The translations under genes were made by a program, and so were the position numbers. The notes below the pieces were generated by a model. That model worked only from the letters and a program-made list of their open reading frames with translations. It searched no databases and had not been told where the DNA came from. A DNA stretch of 64,000 nucleotides from JAWKVD01 sp041398225. GTDB lineage: Bacteria > Pseudomonadota > Alphaproteobacteria > Caulobacterales > Hyphomonadaceae. Of this stretch, positions 1-7,098 are shown one piece after another. Location of the stretch: the NCBI GenBank assembly GCA_041398225.1, contig JAWKVD010000004.1, positions 62,001-126,000 on the forward strand, in the 5' to 3' direction. Numbering within the stretch: the first letter of the stretch is position 1; each line of letters opens with the position of its first letter.

Positions 1-297
1 ATTCAGGAAGATGAAGGGGTAGGGATCGAACGCCCGTCCGGTCGCGGCGAGGACAAGATTGACGCCGACCCACAACAACAGACAAGCGCCGAAGCCGAAG
101 ATAAACCGCCACGACCCGCCGAAGCTCGCGACCGTGTCCGCCAGCCGTTGCCAGAAGGTACGGTCGTCGATCAGCACCGGCGCCAGTCCGCTGGGGCGCT
201 GATCGGCGATCAGATCGATAACGGAGCGCTTGCGTTCGCTGAGGGCGGCGTAGTCGCTATCGAGAAGGTCGCGAGAAAGGCGTTCACGTAGATCCAT
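1..297 (-). CDS. DUF1003 membrane protein (partial, N-terminal part)
   Basis: Starts at ATG 297 on the minus strand and runs off the left edge, so 99 codons are visible. A charged N-terminus (MDLRERLSRDLLDSD) is followed by the motif RLADTVASFGGSW at residues 51-63, a hydrophobic helix at about 65-85, and FDPYPFIFLN at 90-99. This motif-helix-FDPYPF order is characteristic of DUF1003 membrane proteins, whose biochemical role is not established. It is divergent from the csbD-like gene; the 148 bp between them must carry both promoters. The C-terminus lies outside the window, so the second membrane helix cannot be checked. Confidence 0.8.
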   Translation of the reverse strand, partial: MDLRERLSRDLLDSDYAALSERKRSVIDLIADQRPSGLAPVLIDDRTFWQRLADTVASFGGSWRFIFGFGACLLLWVGVNLVLAATGRAFDPYPFIFLN

Positions 298-445
298 GGC
301 GGGTTTCCTCATCCGCATCCGGGCGTCAGCCGGGCAATTAGACACGAGCTCATGAGGAGAGGAAGCGGAACATTCTTCGGCGTCAGCGGTTCTTTACGCG
401 CCAGTCCGCGCGATAGGCGTGGTCGTCAAAAGAGGAGAAGCCCGC

Positions 446-637
446 ATGAACCGCGACATCATCGAAGGTCAGTGGAACCAGGTGAAGGGCGCCGTCAGGA
501 AGCAGTGGGGGAAGCTCACCGACGACGACGTCGAGCAGGTCCATGGCGACTACGACAAGATGATCGGCAAGATTCAGGAACGCTATGGCGTCGCACGTGA
601 CGTGGCCGAACGCCAGATCAAGGAGTGGCGTCACTAG
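446..637 (+). CDS. CsbD-family stress protein
   Basis: A 63-residue hydrophilic protein. MNRDIIEGQWNQVKG at the start, then KQWGKLTDDDVEQ and the end KIQERYGVARDVAERQIKEW match the CsbD family closely. Family members are abundant small stress-induced proteins (sigma-B controlled in Bacillus); their molecular function is unknown. The ATG at 446 is chosen because the purine-rich stretch AAAAGAGGAGAAG lies just upstream, and because the family begins with M-N-[KR]-D-x-[IV]. An in-frame upstream start at 419 would add nine residues unlike the family. No operon partner: the next gene is 150 bp downstream. Confidence 0.88.
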   Translation: MNRDIIEGQWNQVKGAVRKQWGKLTDDDVEQVHGDYDKMIGKIQERYGVARDVAERQIKEWRH

Positions 638-789
638 TCCGGCCTGCGTCTCACCCGTCGTCATCGATGTCTTGCAGCTCCCTTGGGTCAACGGCCCGAC
701 GGGAGCTGTTTGCATTTGCAATTGGCGATCGCGCGCGTATCAACTCAGGCGCGCAAGGGCGGCGGTCGCCGGACACGAAAGGAATGTGG

Positions 790-1185
790 ATGGACGCGAC
801 GGTCACTCCGTTCCTGATGTTTGAGGGCGACGCAGAGGAGGCGGTTAGCCTCTATGTTTCGCTCGTTCCCAATTCCCGCATCGAACATATCGAGCGCTAC
901 GGTCCGGAAGGGCCGGGTCGCGATGGCACGGCGATGCGTCTCGATTTCACGCTCGCCGGCGTCAAGTGCCGGGCGACCGACAGCTATGTGTCGCACAAAT
1001 TCGGGTTTACGCCCTCGCTTTCACTGTTTGTCGATCTGCCGGACGAGGCGGCCTTCGAGGAGGTCTATACGGCGCTGTCCTATCTTGGCCGTGTCCTGAT
1101 GAGTCCTGCGGCTTACCCGTTCGCTCGCCGGTTTGCGTGGTTCGACGACCGCTTTGGCGTCTCATGGCAGCTTAGCGTCGCCTGA
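790..1185 (+). CDS. VOC superfamily protein, PhnB / 3-demethylubiquinone-methyltransferase-like
   Basis: A 131-residue protein beginning MDATVTPFLMFEGDAEEAVSLYVSLVP, the typical opening of the PhnB-like branch of the glyoxalase/bleomycin-resistance (VOC) fold. The sequence then shows the usual order for this group: a FTLAGVKCRATDS strand, FTPSLSLFVDLPDE, and the C-terminal FDDRFGVSWQLS. The family was once annotated as a methyltransferase but most members have no proven activity. ATG 790 is preferred over in-frame ATG 784 because AAAGGA (778-783) sits 6 bases before 790 and directly abuts 784. It stands alone on this strand. Confidence 0.8.
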   Translation: MDATVTPFLMFEGDAEEAVSLYVSLVPNSRIEHIERYGPEGPGRDGTAMRLDFTLAGVKCRATDSYVSHKFGFTPSLSLFVDLPDEAAFEEVYTALSYLGRVLMSPAAYPFARRFAWFDDRFGVSWQLSVA

Positions 1186-1260
1186 GCGTCGCACGTCTGT
1201 CATCGAAACGGGGCTAAGTGGACGCCGGTTCGGATAAAGGATCGTCAGGGAGCCTTCGAT

Positions 1261-2391
1261 ATGCGCGTTGTTCTTGCCGCCGGTTGCGCCGTTCTTCTTG
1301 CGGGCGCGGTCGCTTGCACACAGGCTCAGTCGGCTGACGGCGAAACGTCTCAGGGCGGCGAGGTTCGAATCAACGAGATCCAGGCGATCGGAACGCACAA
1401 CTCCTACAAGACGGCGATCTCGCCGGTCGAATTGCAGGCGATCGCGGCGCGCAATGCGGACGCCGCCCTGTCGCTGGACTACTCGCACCGTCCTCTGGCG
1501 GAGCAGCTGGACAAGGGCGCGCGACAGATCGAATTGGATCCTGTCGACGATCCGGACGCCGCCTTCTCGGACCCGATGGGGCCGCGTCTTCTGCGCGCCC
1601 AGGGCATCGAGGTTCCCGACTATGATTTTTCGATGATGAAGCAGCCGGGCATCAAGGTGCTGCACGTCACCGATATCGACTATCGCTCCAACTGCCGCAC
1701 GTTTGTCGATTGCCTTTCACAGATCAAAACGTGGTCGGATGCGCATCCGGATCACACGCCGATCCTGATCATGATCAACCCGAAGCACTCCCCGTTGTCA
1801 TGGGAAGGCGCGACGCCCGTGCATCCTTTCGGCAAGGAAGCGTTCGAGCGTATGGACGCCGATATCAAGTCGGTCTTCCCGGAAGACAGGATCGTCAAAC
1901 CCGACGATGTTCGGGGAACGCACGCCAGCTTGCGCGAGGGCGCGATGGACGGCGGCTGGCCGACGCTCGCCGCCTCTCGCGGCAAGGTGATCTTCGCCGT
2001 CGACGATGGTCCGGAACACTGGGCGGCTTACGTGGAAGGGCATCCTTCGCTTGAAGGCCGCATGGCGTTCGTCAACGCCAACCCCACGCCGGATGTTCCC
2101 GAGGCCGCCTATGCGACCATGAACGAACCGAAGCGCGACCTGGCGCTGATCCAGCAGCGGGTCCGCGAAGGGTTCCTGGTGCGCACGCGCGCCGACGCTG
2201 ACACGCGCGAGGCTCGCGAGGGCGACACGTCGCGTCAGGAAGCGGCGTTCAACTCGGGCGCGCAGTTTGTTTCGACGGATTATCTCTGGGAAGACGAGCG
2301 TTTCGGCACTGGATATACGGCGTCGCTTCCGGGCGGCGGCGAGGCCCGTTGCAACCCGATAAACGCGCCCGAGGGCTGTTCGGTCGACTAG
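1261..2391 (+). CDS. Lipoprotein, Ca2+-dependent phosphoinositide phospholipase C-like
   Basis: A 376-residue protein. The N-terminus (MRVVLAAGCAVLLAGAVAC) is a signal peptide with a lipobox ending at Cys19, so it is probably membrane-anchored on the periplasmic or outer side. IQAIGTHNSYK at about 40-50 holds the conserved catalytic-type His-Asn of PI-PLC-like TIM barrels. QIELDPVDDP, LHVTDID and ILIMINPKHSP follow as barrel strands, and Cys residues at the NCRTFVDC segment are as in the bacterial PI-PLC-C1 family. Substrate is unknown; bacterial members may act on glycerophospholipids or inositol lipids. AGGGAG at 1247-1252 supports the start. Its stop codon overlaps that of the convergent glycosyltransferase gene (shared CTAG at 2388-2391). 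Confidence 0.78.
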   Translation: MRVVLAAGCAVLLAGAVACTQAQSADGETSQGGEVRINEIQAIGTHNSYKTAISPVELQAIAARNADAALSLDYSHRPLAEQLDKGARQIELDPVDDPDAAFSDPMGPRLLRAQGIEVPDYDFSMMKQPGIKVLHVTDIDYRSNCRTFVDCLSQIKTWSDAHPDHTPILIMINPKHSPLSWEGATPVHPFGKEAFERMDADIKSVFPEDRIVKPDDVRGTHASLREGAMDGGWPTLAASRGKVIFAVDDGPEHWAAYVEGHPSLEGRMAFVNANPTPDVPEAAYATMNEPKRDLALIQQRVREGFLVRTRADADTREAREGDTSRQEAAFNSGAQFVSTDYLWEDERFGTGYTASLPGGGEARCNPINAPEGCSVD

Positions 2392-3629
2392 CCCGCAGCG
2401 GCGAGCGCATCCGGCGCCGGAAGACCTGTCGCCGGCGTGTCGCCGCGCCACAGGCCGACCTTGCCGTCGACCTTTGCGCACATCGCTGTCAGAGCGGTGG
2501 CGCCGCCGAACGCTTCGGCGGAGAAGCGCATCAGTGCACGCACCTTGTCGTGTTCCTGTTCGCTCAAGGCGCTTCGCAGGCGCCAGCGCAGTTGCTGCGC
2601 GAAGGCCATGCGCAAGCGCAACGGCCAGGCTACGCCGCGCAGCGTGGCTATGGCCGCATCGCGTTGCGCGCCCGGCTCCAGAAGCTCGGCGACGCCATAG
2701 TCGCCGCCCATCAATCCTGAGGCGATGCGCAGCTCGGTTTGGGTCGGACGACGGGCGCCGAGCAGGCGGCGGTATTCCTTCAACGCCGCCTCTGCGCCGG
2801 GATAGTGTTTGCGAAGGAACATGATGACGCCCTTCTGCAGATAGAGGAGGGCCTCGTCCTGCGTTTCGCCGGCGTCCGTTTCGAACGGCGCGAAATCCTG
2901 AAGCGACCAGGTCTGGTCGATGCCTTCAAAGATCATCCGGTTGTACTTCACCCACTTGTCCGTGGTGTGGACGCCAAACGTCCGGTCTGACATCGGTCCG
3001 CGCCAACCGGAGTGTGTGCGCTGCAAAAAGATGGTGCTGTCCAGAAACACGCCGCGATGCGCGCGAGACATGCGCAGCATCATTTCGAAGTCCTGGCTGC
3101 GGTGCAGATCGGTGTTGTAGGGGCCGACTTCGAGCTGGGCTTGGCGACGAACCGCCCATGCCGGATTGGAGAGGAAGCAGTGCTCCATCAGCTTCACGAC
3201 CAGGCGGCGGGGGTCGCGCGTGGGATAGGTCTCGTAGATGAGCGGCGTGTCGGCTGTCGGGGGCTTGTCGCCCTCGAAGCGCGCATAGCGGCCAAAGCTG
3301 AAGGCGGCGGCGGGATCGGCCGCCAGCGCCTGTGCATGCTCGGCGAGCGTGGTCTTGGGGAAGATGTCGTCGTCGTCGAGCACGACGAGAACCTCGCCGG
3401 TCGAGTTGGCGACGCCGTTGTTGAGAGCCGACGCCTTGCCGCCGTTTTCCTGACGAACGTAGCGAACCCGTTCGCCGTATTTTTCCACGGCGCCGCGCGT
3501 ATCGTCTGAAGAGCCGTCGTCGACGACAATCACTTCCGCCGGCGCGTGGGTCTGAGCCAGCGCGGAGTCGATCGACTGACCGATGAGGTCGGCGCGATTG
3601 AAGGTGGGTATGATGATGGAAAAACGCAT
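2388..3629 (-). CDS. GT2-family glycosyltransferase
   Basis: A 413-residue protein. MRFSIIIPTFNRADLIGQSIDSAL opens a GT-A fold; VIVVDDGSSDDT at about 33-44 and VLVVLDDDDIF at about 80-90 (the DxD metal/nucleotide-sugar site) are both present. HRSQDFEMMLRM at about 170 is the ED-type catalytic region of family 2. The C-terminal third (from about 250) is helical and unlike the core, perhaps a partner- or substrate-binding region. The acceptor is unknown; it lies 41 kb from the main polysaccharide locus. Start at ATG 3629 is the only one that begins directly at the GT2 signature; the open frame upstream is low-quality sequence. Convergent overlap with the PI-PLC-like gene. Confidence 0.85.
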   Translation of the reverse strand: MRFSIIIPTFNRADLIGQSIDSALAQTHAPAEVIVVDDGSSDDTRGAVEKYGERVRYVRQENGGKASALNNGVANSTGEVLVVLDDDDIFPKTTLAEHAQALAADPAAAFSFGRYARFEGDKPPTADTPLIYETYPTRDPRRLVVKLMEHCFLSNPAWAVRRQAQLEVGPYNTDLHRSQDFEMMLRMSRAHRGVFLDSTIFLQRTHSGWRGPMSDRTFGVHTTDKWVKYNRMIFEGIDQTWSLQDFAPFETDAGETQDEALLYLQKGVIMFLRKHYPGAEAALKEYRRLLGARRPTQTELRIASGLMGGDYGVAELLEPGAQRDAAIATLRGVAWPLRLRMAFAQQLRWRLRSALSEQEHDKVRALMRFSAEAFGGATALTAMCAKVDGKVGLWRGDTPATGLPAPDALAAAG

Positions 3630-3962
3630 CGGCGCGCCTGGACCCCTATCGTCACAAGCCAGCGGGCCGCAGTCGTTCCGGATTCGCGAGCCCCGCGAAG
3701 CAGTCAGTTGGGACAGTCTGCAAGAAACGGACAATCCGGCCAACTCATCCATCTGGCCCGGTCCCCGCCCCAACCCGCCACCCCAACCGGTCGCTCCAAC
3801 GCGCCGAACTCCGGCTGGTGCGCACATCTCATCGGCGTCGTTGAGGTTAATTGAATGTGGGTCCCAGTCCGGACCGGCCGCAGGCAACTGGACGTTTGTG
3901 TCACATCGGGGCAGGGTGCCGACCAAATGCGGACGCGAAGTTCCGCAAGTCGGGAGGGATAC
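3630..3962. other. Intergenic region between divergent genes
   Basis: 333 bp between the GT2 gene and the DUF3089 gene, so it must hold both promoters. The only local feature I see is an AT-rich patch (TTGAGGTTAATTGAATG, 3841-3857). No convincing -35/-10 pair, CtrA box or repeat was found. Open frames that cross it have no family-like content. Confidence 0.5.
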
Positions 3963-5213
3963 ATGAAACGCACCTTTGGCGTCGTCGCGATCGCGGCCAT
4001 TTTGTCTGTCGGACTTACCGCATGCACGGGCGAGCCGGTGGACGAAGTCGCCGGCGAGGATGCGGCTCCTCAGACCCTGGCCGTGCCGGACACGCCTCTG
4101 CCGGACCCGTTTGTCGAGCACGCCGACTACTCCGATCCGCGTCTTTGGCTGTGCCGCCCCGGGCTCGCCGACGACAAGTGCAAGGTCGATCTGGATGCGA
4201 CCGTGATCGCCGCCGACGGGTCGATGGAGGTGGAGACATTCCAGCCCGCCTCGGCCCCGGCCATCGACTGCTTCTTCGTTTATCCCACGGTTTCTCTCGA
4301 TCCGGGCTATCTGTCGGACTGGACGCCGGACGCGATGGAGTTCGACGATGTGAAGCTGCAGTTCGCGCGCTACGCTTCGGTGTGCCGCACGTTTGCGCCG
4401 CTTTACCGCCAGTTCTCGCTGACGGCGTTGCGCGCGAACGCGGGCGGTCCCGCTCCGGAGGGCGAACGTCCGCCACCTGGCGTGGGCGGGCTCAACGATG
4501 TGATCGACGCCTGGAACTGGTATCTTGAGCACGAGAACAACGGGCGGGGCGTCGTTCTGGTCGGCCACTCTCAGGGCGCGGGCGTGCTGAACCGGCTGAT
4601 CGCGCAAGAGATCGAAGGCAAGCCCGTGCATGCTCAGCTGGTGTCGGCGATCCTGCTGGGGTCGTCCGTGGGGGTTCCCGAAGGCGCCGATGTGGGTGGT
4701 TCGTTCCAGTCCACGCCGCTGTGCCGGGCGGAAAGCCAGACCGGCTGCGTCATCACCTACGCGTCGTTCCGCGACACCAACCCGCCTCCCGAGGGCACAC
4801 GTTTCGGCAAGGCGCGCGATGGACAGATTGCAGCCTGCACCAATCCCGCGAACCTGGCCGGCGGCAAGGGCGAGCCGGAGAGCTACTGGTTCACCAAGGG
4901 CTTTCTCAACGGTTCAGGCGGCGACACGCAGCCCGACTGGACCAACCCGCCGAAGCCAATTTCGACGCCGTTCGTGAAAACGCCGGGTCTCGTAACCACC
5001 GAGTGCGTGCAGCGCGACGGGTTCAGCTATCTGGAGATGCACGTCAACGCCGATTCCTCCGATCCGCGCACGGATGAGGTTGCGGGCGAGGTTATTCGTG
5101 CAACCGGTCCTGATCTCACCTGGGGTCTGCACCTGATCGACAGCGATCATTCGATGGGCGATCTGATCCGGATCGTGGGCAAGCAGGCCGCCGCCTACGC
5201 GGTCGAGCACTAG
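3963..5213 (+). CDS. DUF3089 alpha/beta-hydrolase lipoprotein (lipase-like)
   Basis: A 416-residue protein. It starts with a lipoprotein signal (MKRTFGVVAIAAILSVGLTAC, Cys21). The body shows PAIDCFFVYPTVSLD (about 98-113), typical of DUF3089, and the nucleophile elbow VLVGHSQGAGVL around 198-209 (GHSQG, catalytic Ser). DSDHSMGDL near the C-terminus supplies a likely catalytic His. The family is predicted to be a secreted or surface esterase/lipase; the substrate is not known. The start is fixed by GGGAGGGA at 3952-3959 a few bases upstream. Seven-plus Cys residues suggest disulfides in the envelope. Confidence 0.8.
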   Translation: MKRTFGVVAIAAILSVGLTACTGEPVDEVAGEDAAPQTLAVPDTPLPDPFVEHADYSDPRLWLCRPGLADDKCKVDLDATVIAADGSMEVETFQPASAPAIDCFFVYPTVSLDPGYLSDWTPDAMEFDDVKLQFARYASVCRTFAPLYRQFSLTALRANAGGPAPEGERPPPGVGGLNDVIDAWNWYLEHENNGRGVVLVGHSQGAGVLNRLIAQEIEGKPVHAQLVSAILLGSSVGVPEGADVGGSFQSTPLCRAESQTGCVITYASFRDTNPPPEGTRFGKARDGQIAACTNPANLAGGKGEPESYWFTKGFLNGSGGDTQPDWTNPPKPISTPFVKTPGLVTTECVQRDGFSYLEMHVNADSSDPRTDEVAGEVIRATGPDLTWGLHLIDSDHSMGDLIRIVGKQAAAYAVEH

Positions 5214-5223
5214 GCCGGTTGCG

Positions 5224-5475
5224 CTAGTTCCTTGGCCGGTTCCCGGCCGGCCCGAGGAACAGATTGATCGCGGCATGCGTTCTGGCGCGAACCGGGGCGG
5301 TCCCGTCGGTCTGCACCGATTGCTGATCGGGCACGTCGGTCATCTGCACGGAGAGGTCGAGCGCCATGCCGTCGGCCTCTCCTGCCGCGCCCGCCAGCAG
5401 CAGGAAAATCGCGGCTAGAATGGCGGCGTTTCCCCGCTGCGAGCGACGGTTGCAGGTCAAACGGTCATTGATCAC
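5224..5475 (-). CDS. Small exported or membrane-anchored protein of unknown function
   Basis: An 83-residue frame whose first codons overlap the end of the XRE regulator gene by 11 bp, suggesting translational coupling. Residues 16-33 (NAAILAAIFLLLAGAAGE) form a signal-like hydrophobic stretch after a basic N-terminus; the rest is polar and has no recognised motif. I do not recognise a family. Support is positional (third gene of a compact cassette) and the plausible signal peptide; it could also be a chance frame. Confidence 0.4.
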   Translation of the reverse strand: MINDRLTCNRRSQRGNAAILAAIFLLLAGAAGEADGMALDLSVQMTDVPDQQSVQTDGTAPVRARTHAAINLFLGPAGNRPRN

Positions 5476-5674
5476 TTTGGCTGTGCTCCCTGAGGAAGAT
5501 GTCCTCGATGCGCAGGCCGAACACGTCGGCGATGCGGAAGGCCAGAGGAAGGGACGGGTCGTACTTTCCCGTCTCGATCGCGTTGACGGAGTTGCGCGAG
5601 ACGTCCAGGCGTTGCGCCAGCTCGGCCTGCGTCCAGTCGCGTTCGGCGCGCAGCACCTTGATGCGGTTTTTCAT
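5465..5674 (-). CDS. XRE-family helix-turn-helix regulator
   Basis: A 69-residue protein made almost only of a Cro/CI-type HTH: MKNRIKVLRAERDWTQAELA, the recognition-helix segment VSRNSVNAIETGKYDPSLPLAF, then IADVFGLRIEDIF. Such minimal XRE proteins act as dimeric repressors and are often paired with a membrane protein gene. ATG 5674 matches the family start; longer starts add unrelated residues. It lies 17 bp after the membrane protein gene and overlaps the following small gene. Two identical palindromes in the promoter (6139-6186) are its likely operators, so autoregulation is inferred. Confidence 0.85.
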   Translation of the reverse strand: MKNRIKVLRAERDWTQAELAQRLDVSRNSVNAIETGKYDPSLPLAFRIADVFGLRIEDIFLREHSQSDQ

Positions 5675-5691
5675 GTCTATCGCCGCCTGCA

Positions 5692-6117
5692 TCAGGACCG
5701 CCGCGACCACCAGAGCAGCCATGCCGCCAGCGTGCCGGCGAGTTGCACGATCGCGGCGAAAACCACTCCGAAGAAAAACGCCTGACTTTCCGGCGAGCCG
5801 TGTTTCGGTTCGCTCACCATGGCGACCAGAGCCGAATTGGCTTCCGGCCAGAAGATCACGGCGGTTGAAAGTATGACGGCGGCTCCGAGGCCCGCCGCGC
5901 CGCCGCAGTACCAGCTCGATTTGTGCGCCACGCGCGCGGGTTCATCGAGGTTGCGCCAGTGCAGCCAGCTCATGGTCAGGCACCAGAACAATACGGCGAT
6001 GCCGACGCTCTTCCCGACCGCGGAGGGCAGGCTGTCGAAGATGGGAAGGAACATGATCGGGACGGGGGCCAGCGCCAACAGGAGGTAGGCCCAGGGAGGG
6101 AGTTTCATCAGCGACAT
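5692..6117 (-). CDS. Four-helix membrane protein of XRE-linked cassette
   Basis: A 141-residue protein with four hydrophobic segments: about 9-27 (AYLLLALAPVPIMFLPIF), 36-50, 74-92 (GAAGLGAAVILSTAVIFW) and 113-135. A short WLHWRNLDEPARVAHKS loop separates helices 2 and 3. No enzymatic motif was seen. First gene of a three-gene unit with an XRE regulator and a small protein. ATG 6117 is used; AAAAGAG lies six bases upstream. ATG 6108 (MKLPPW) is an alternative. Function unknown. Confidence 0.7.
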   Translation of the reverse strand: MSLMKLPPWAYLLLALAPVPIMFLPIFDSLPSAVGKSVGIAVLFWCLTMSWLHWRNLDEPARVAHKSSWYCGGAAGLGAAVILSTAVIFWPEANSALVAMVSEPKHGSPESQAFFFGVVFAAIVQLAGTLAAWLLWWSRRS

Positions 6118-6138
6118 GACAAGCTCTTTTCTCTTTGT

Positions 6139-6186
6139 GACAAGTATCCTTGTCATGAACAAAGTGAAAAGACAAGTGTCCTTGTC
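6139..6186. promoter_or_regulatory. Tandem palindromic operators upstream of the XRE cassette
   Basis: Two copies of GACAAG-N4-CTTGTC, at 6139-6154 and 6171-6186, with spacers TATC and TGTC. Both are followed by ATGAA, so the direct repeat extends past each palindrome. Starts are 32 bp apart, about three helical turns, which places two dimers on the same face. They lie 22-69 bp upstream of the membrane protein start, in the promoter of the operon encoding the XRE protein. Binding is inferred, not shown. Confidence 0.75.
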
Positions 6187-6495
6187 ATGAATTTCCGGAA
6201 TCGCTGCATGGGTGCGCCACCGGCTGGTGCGGGACATTGGGTCGCACGGCGGCTTCGGGCGATGCCTACAGCCTTGTATTTCGTGGATTACGACTCAGTC
6301 ACGCGGCAAAAATCGCATGAAAAACAACTGCCGAAGGCGGTCCACCAGCCCGCTTGTTGCATGCGCGAAAAGAGGCTATTGCCCCCGACCCCCAGCGCAT
6401 GGGGGTAAGGTGAACGTCCTGTTAGGAAGCAGTCATGCTTCCCGCGTATGGTAGGAGCGCCCGCTGTGGGGCTCTCGTAGAGTGCGGACCGGAGT
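6187..6495. other. Intergenic region with two hairpin-forming palindromes
   Basis: About 309 bp before the DUF4112 gene without a supported gene. It contains ACCCCCA-GCGCA-TGGGGGT (6388-6406) and GGAAGCA-GTCA-TGCTTCC (6425-6442), both perfect stems 18 bp apart. Neither is followed by a T-run on the plus strand. They may form leader RNA structure for the gene at 6496, a regulator site, or a small RNA. Confidence 0.45.
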
Positions 6496-6885
6496 ATGCC
6501 CAACAAGTGTGATGACGTCGCTCGACTGAAGCGCCTGGAGCAGGCGCTGGAGCGGAAATTCTCCATTTTCGGAATCAAGGTCGGATATGACGGCCTGGCC
6601 GGGCTGGTGCCGGTCGTCGGCGATATCGCAACCGCTGGCGTGGGGCTCTACTTCATCTTTGAAGCGCGCCGTTTGGGTGCTCATCGCTGGACGGTCGCCC
6701 GCATGCTGGTGAACTGGGGCTTCGACCTTGGCGTTGGCGCCGTTCCGGTGCTTGGCGACATTTTCGACATCGCCTACCGCTCCAACACGAAGAACCTGCG
6801 GTTGCTGATTGGCGATCTTGAGCGTCGCGCCAGCCGCCTGCGCGAAGTAAACCGCGAGCAGCTGCAGCTTCGTGCGGCGGCCTGA
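6496..6885 (+). CDS. DUF4112 protein
   Basis: A 129-residue protein. LERKFSIFGIKVGYDGLAGLVPVVGDIATAG and the later GVGAVPVLGDIFDIAYRSNTKN are the paired GL[VI]P-x-x-GD and PVLGD-x-x-D-x-x-[FY] motifs of DUF4112. Between and around them are two hydrophobic segments (about 32-56 and 75-93), so it is probably a membrane protein. The function of the family is unknown. The gene is single; its promoter would be in the structured intergenic region before it and it precedes the metA riboswitch. Confidence 0.85.
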   Translation: MPNKCDDVARLKRLEQALERKFSIFGIKVGYDGLAGLVPVVGDIATAGVGLYFIFEARRLGAHRWTVARMLVNWGFDLGVGAVPVLGDIFDIAYRSNTKNLRLLIGDLERRASRLREVNREQLQLRAAA

Positions 6886-6910
6886 GCCAGGCCTGAAAAG
6901 AAGCGGGCCG

Positions 6911-6946
6911 AGGCCGGGCAGGTTGACCCGAAAGGGTCGGCGGCCT
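6911..6946 (+). terminator. Possible hairpin after the DUF4112 gene
   Basis: Outer stem AGGCCG/CGGCCT (6911-6916, 6941-6946) around an inner GACCC-GAAA-GGGTC stem-loop (6925-6938). A GNRA-type tetraloop on a GC stem forms readily. There is no T-run, so termination is uncertain; it could also be part of the metA 5' leader just before the SAM-II element. Confidence 0.35.
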
Positions 6947-6957
6947 ATCTGCTCGTC

Positions 6958-7010
6958 ACCGTGGTGATTTGTCCGGTCGGATTGCAGCCACGTTAAACAA
7001 CTCGCTAAAA
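6958..7010 (+). promoter_or_regulatory. SAM-II riboswitch upstream of metA
   Basis: The segment CGTGGTGATTTG, a short loop, GATTGCAGCCACG, TTAAACAA and CGCTAAAA follows the SAM-II consensus almost base for base. P1 is CGTGG (6960-6964) with CCACG (6988-6992). The conserved TGATTTG, TTGCAGCC, TTAAA and CGCTAAA blocks are all present and in the right order. SAM-II is an H-type pseudoknot that binds S-adenosylmethionine and lowers expression of methionine genes in alphaproteobacteria. It ends 88 bases before the metA start. Confidence 0.92.
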
Positions 7011-7098
7011 GGCCCGCGGCGAAGACCTCCCTCTTGTCCCCGGACCGTTTTGATCGAGCCTGCGCCGGACGCAGCGCTCAAACGCAGGGGAAGCTGTC

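Noticed and set aside
3630..4631. Long N-terminal extension of the GT2 frame on the minus strand
   Set aside because: The upstream 334 residues are Arg/Gly/Val-rich shadow of the DUF3089 gene; the GT2 signature begins exactly at ATG 3629.
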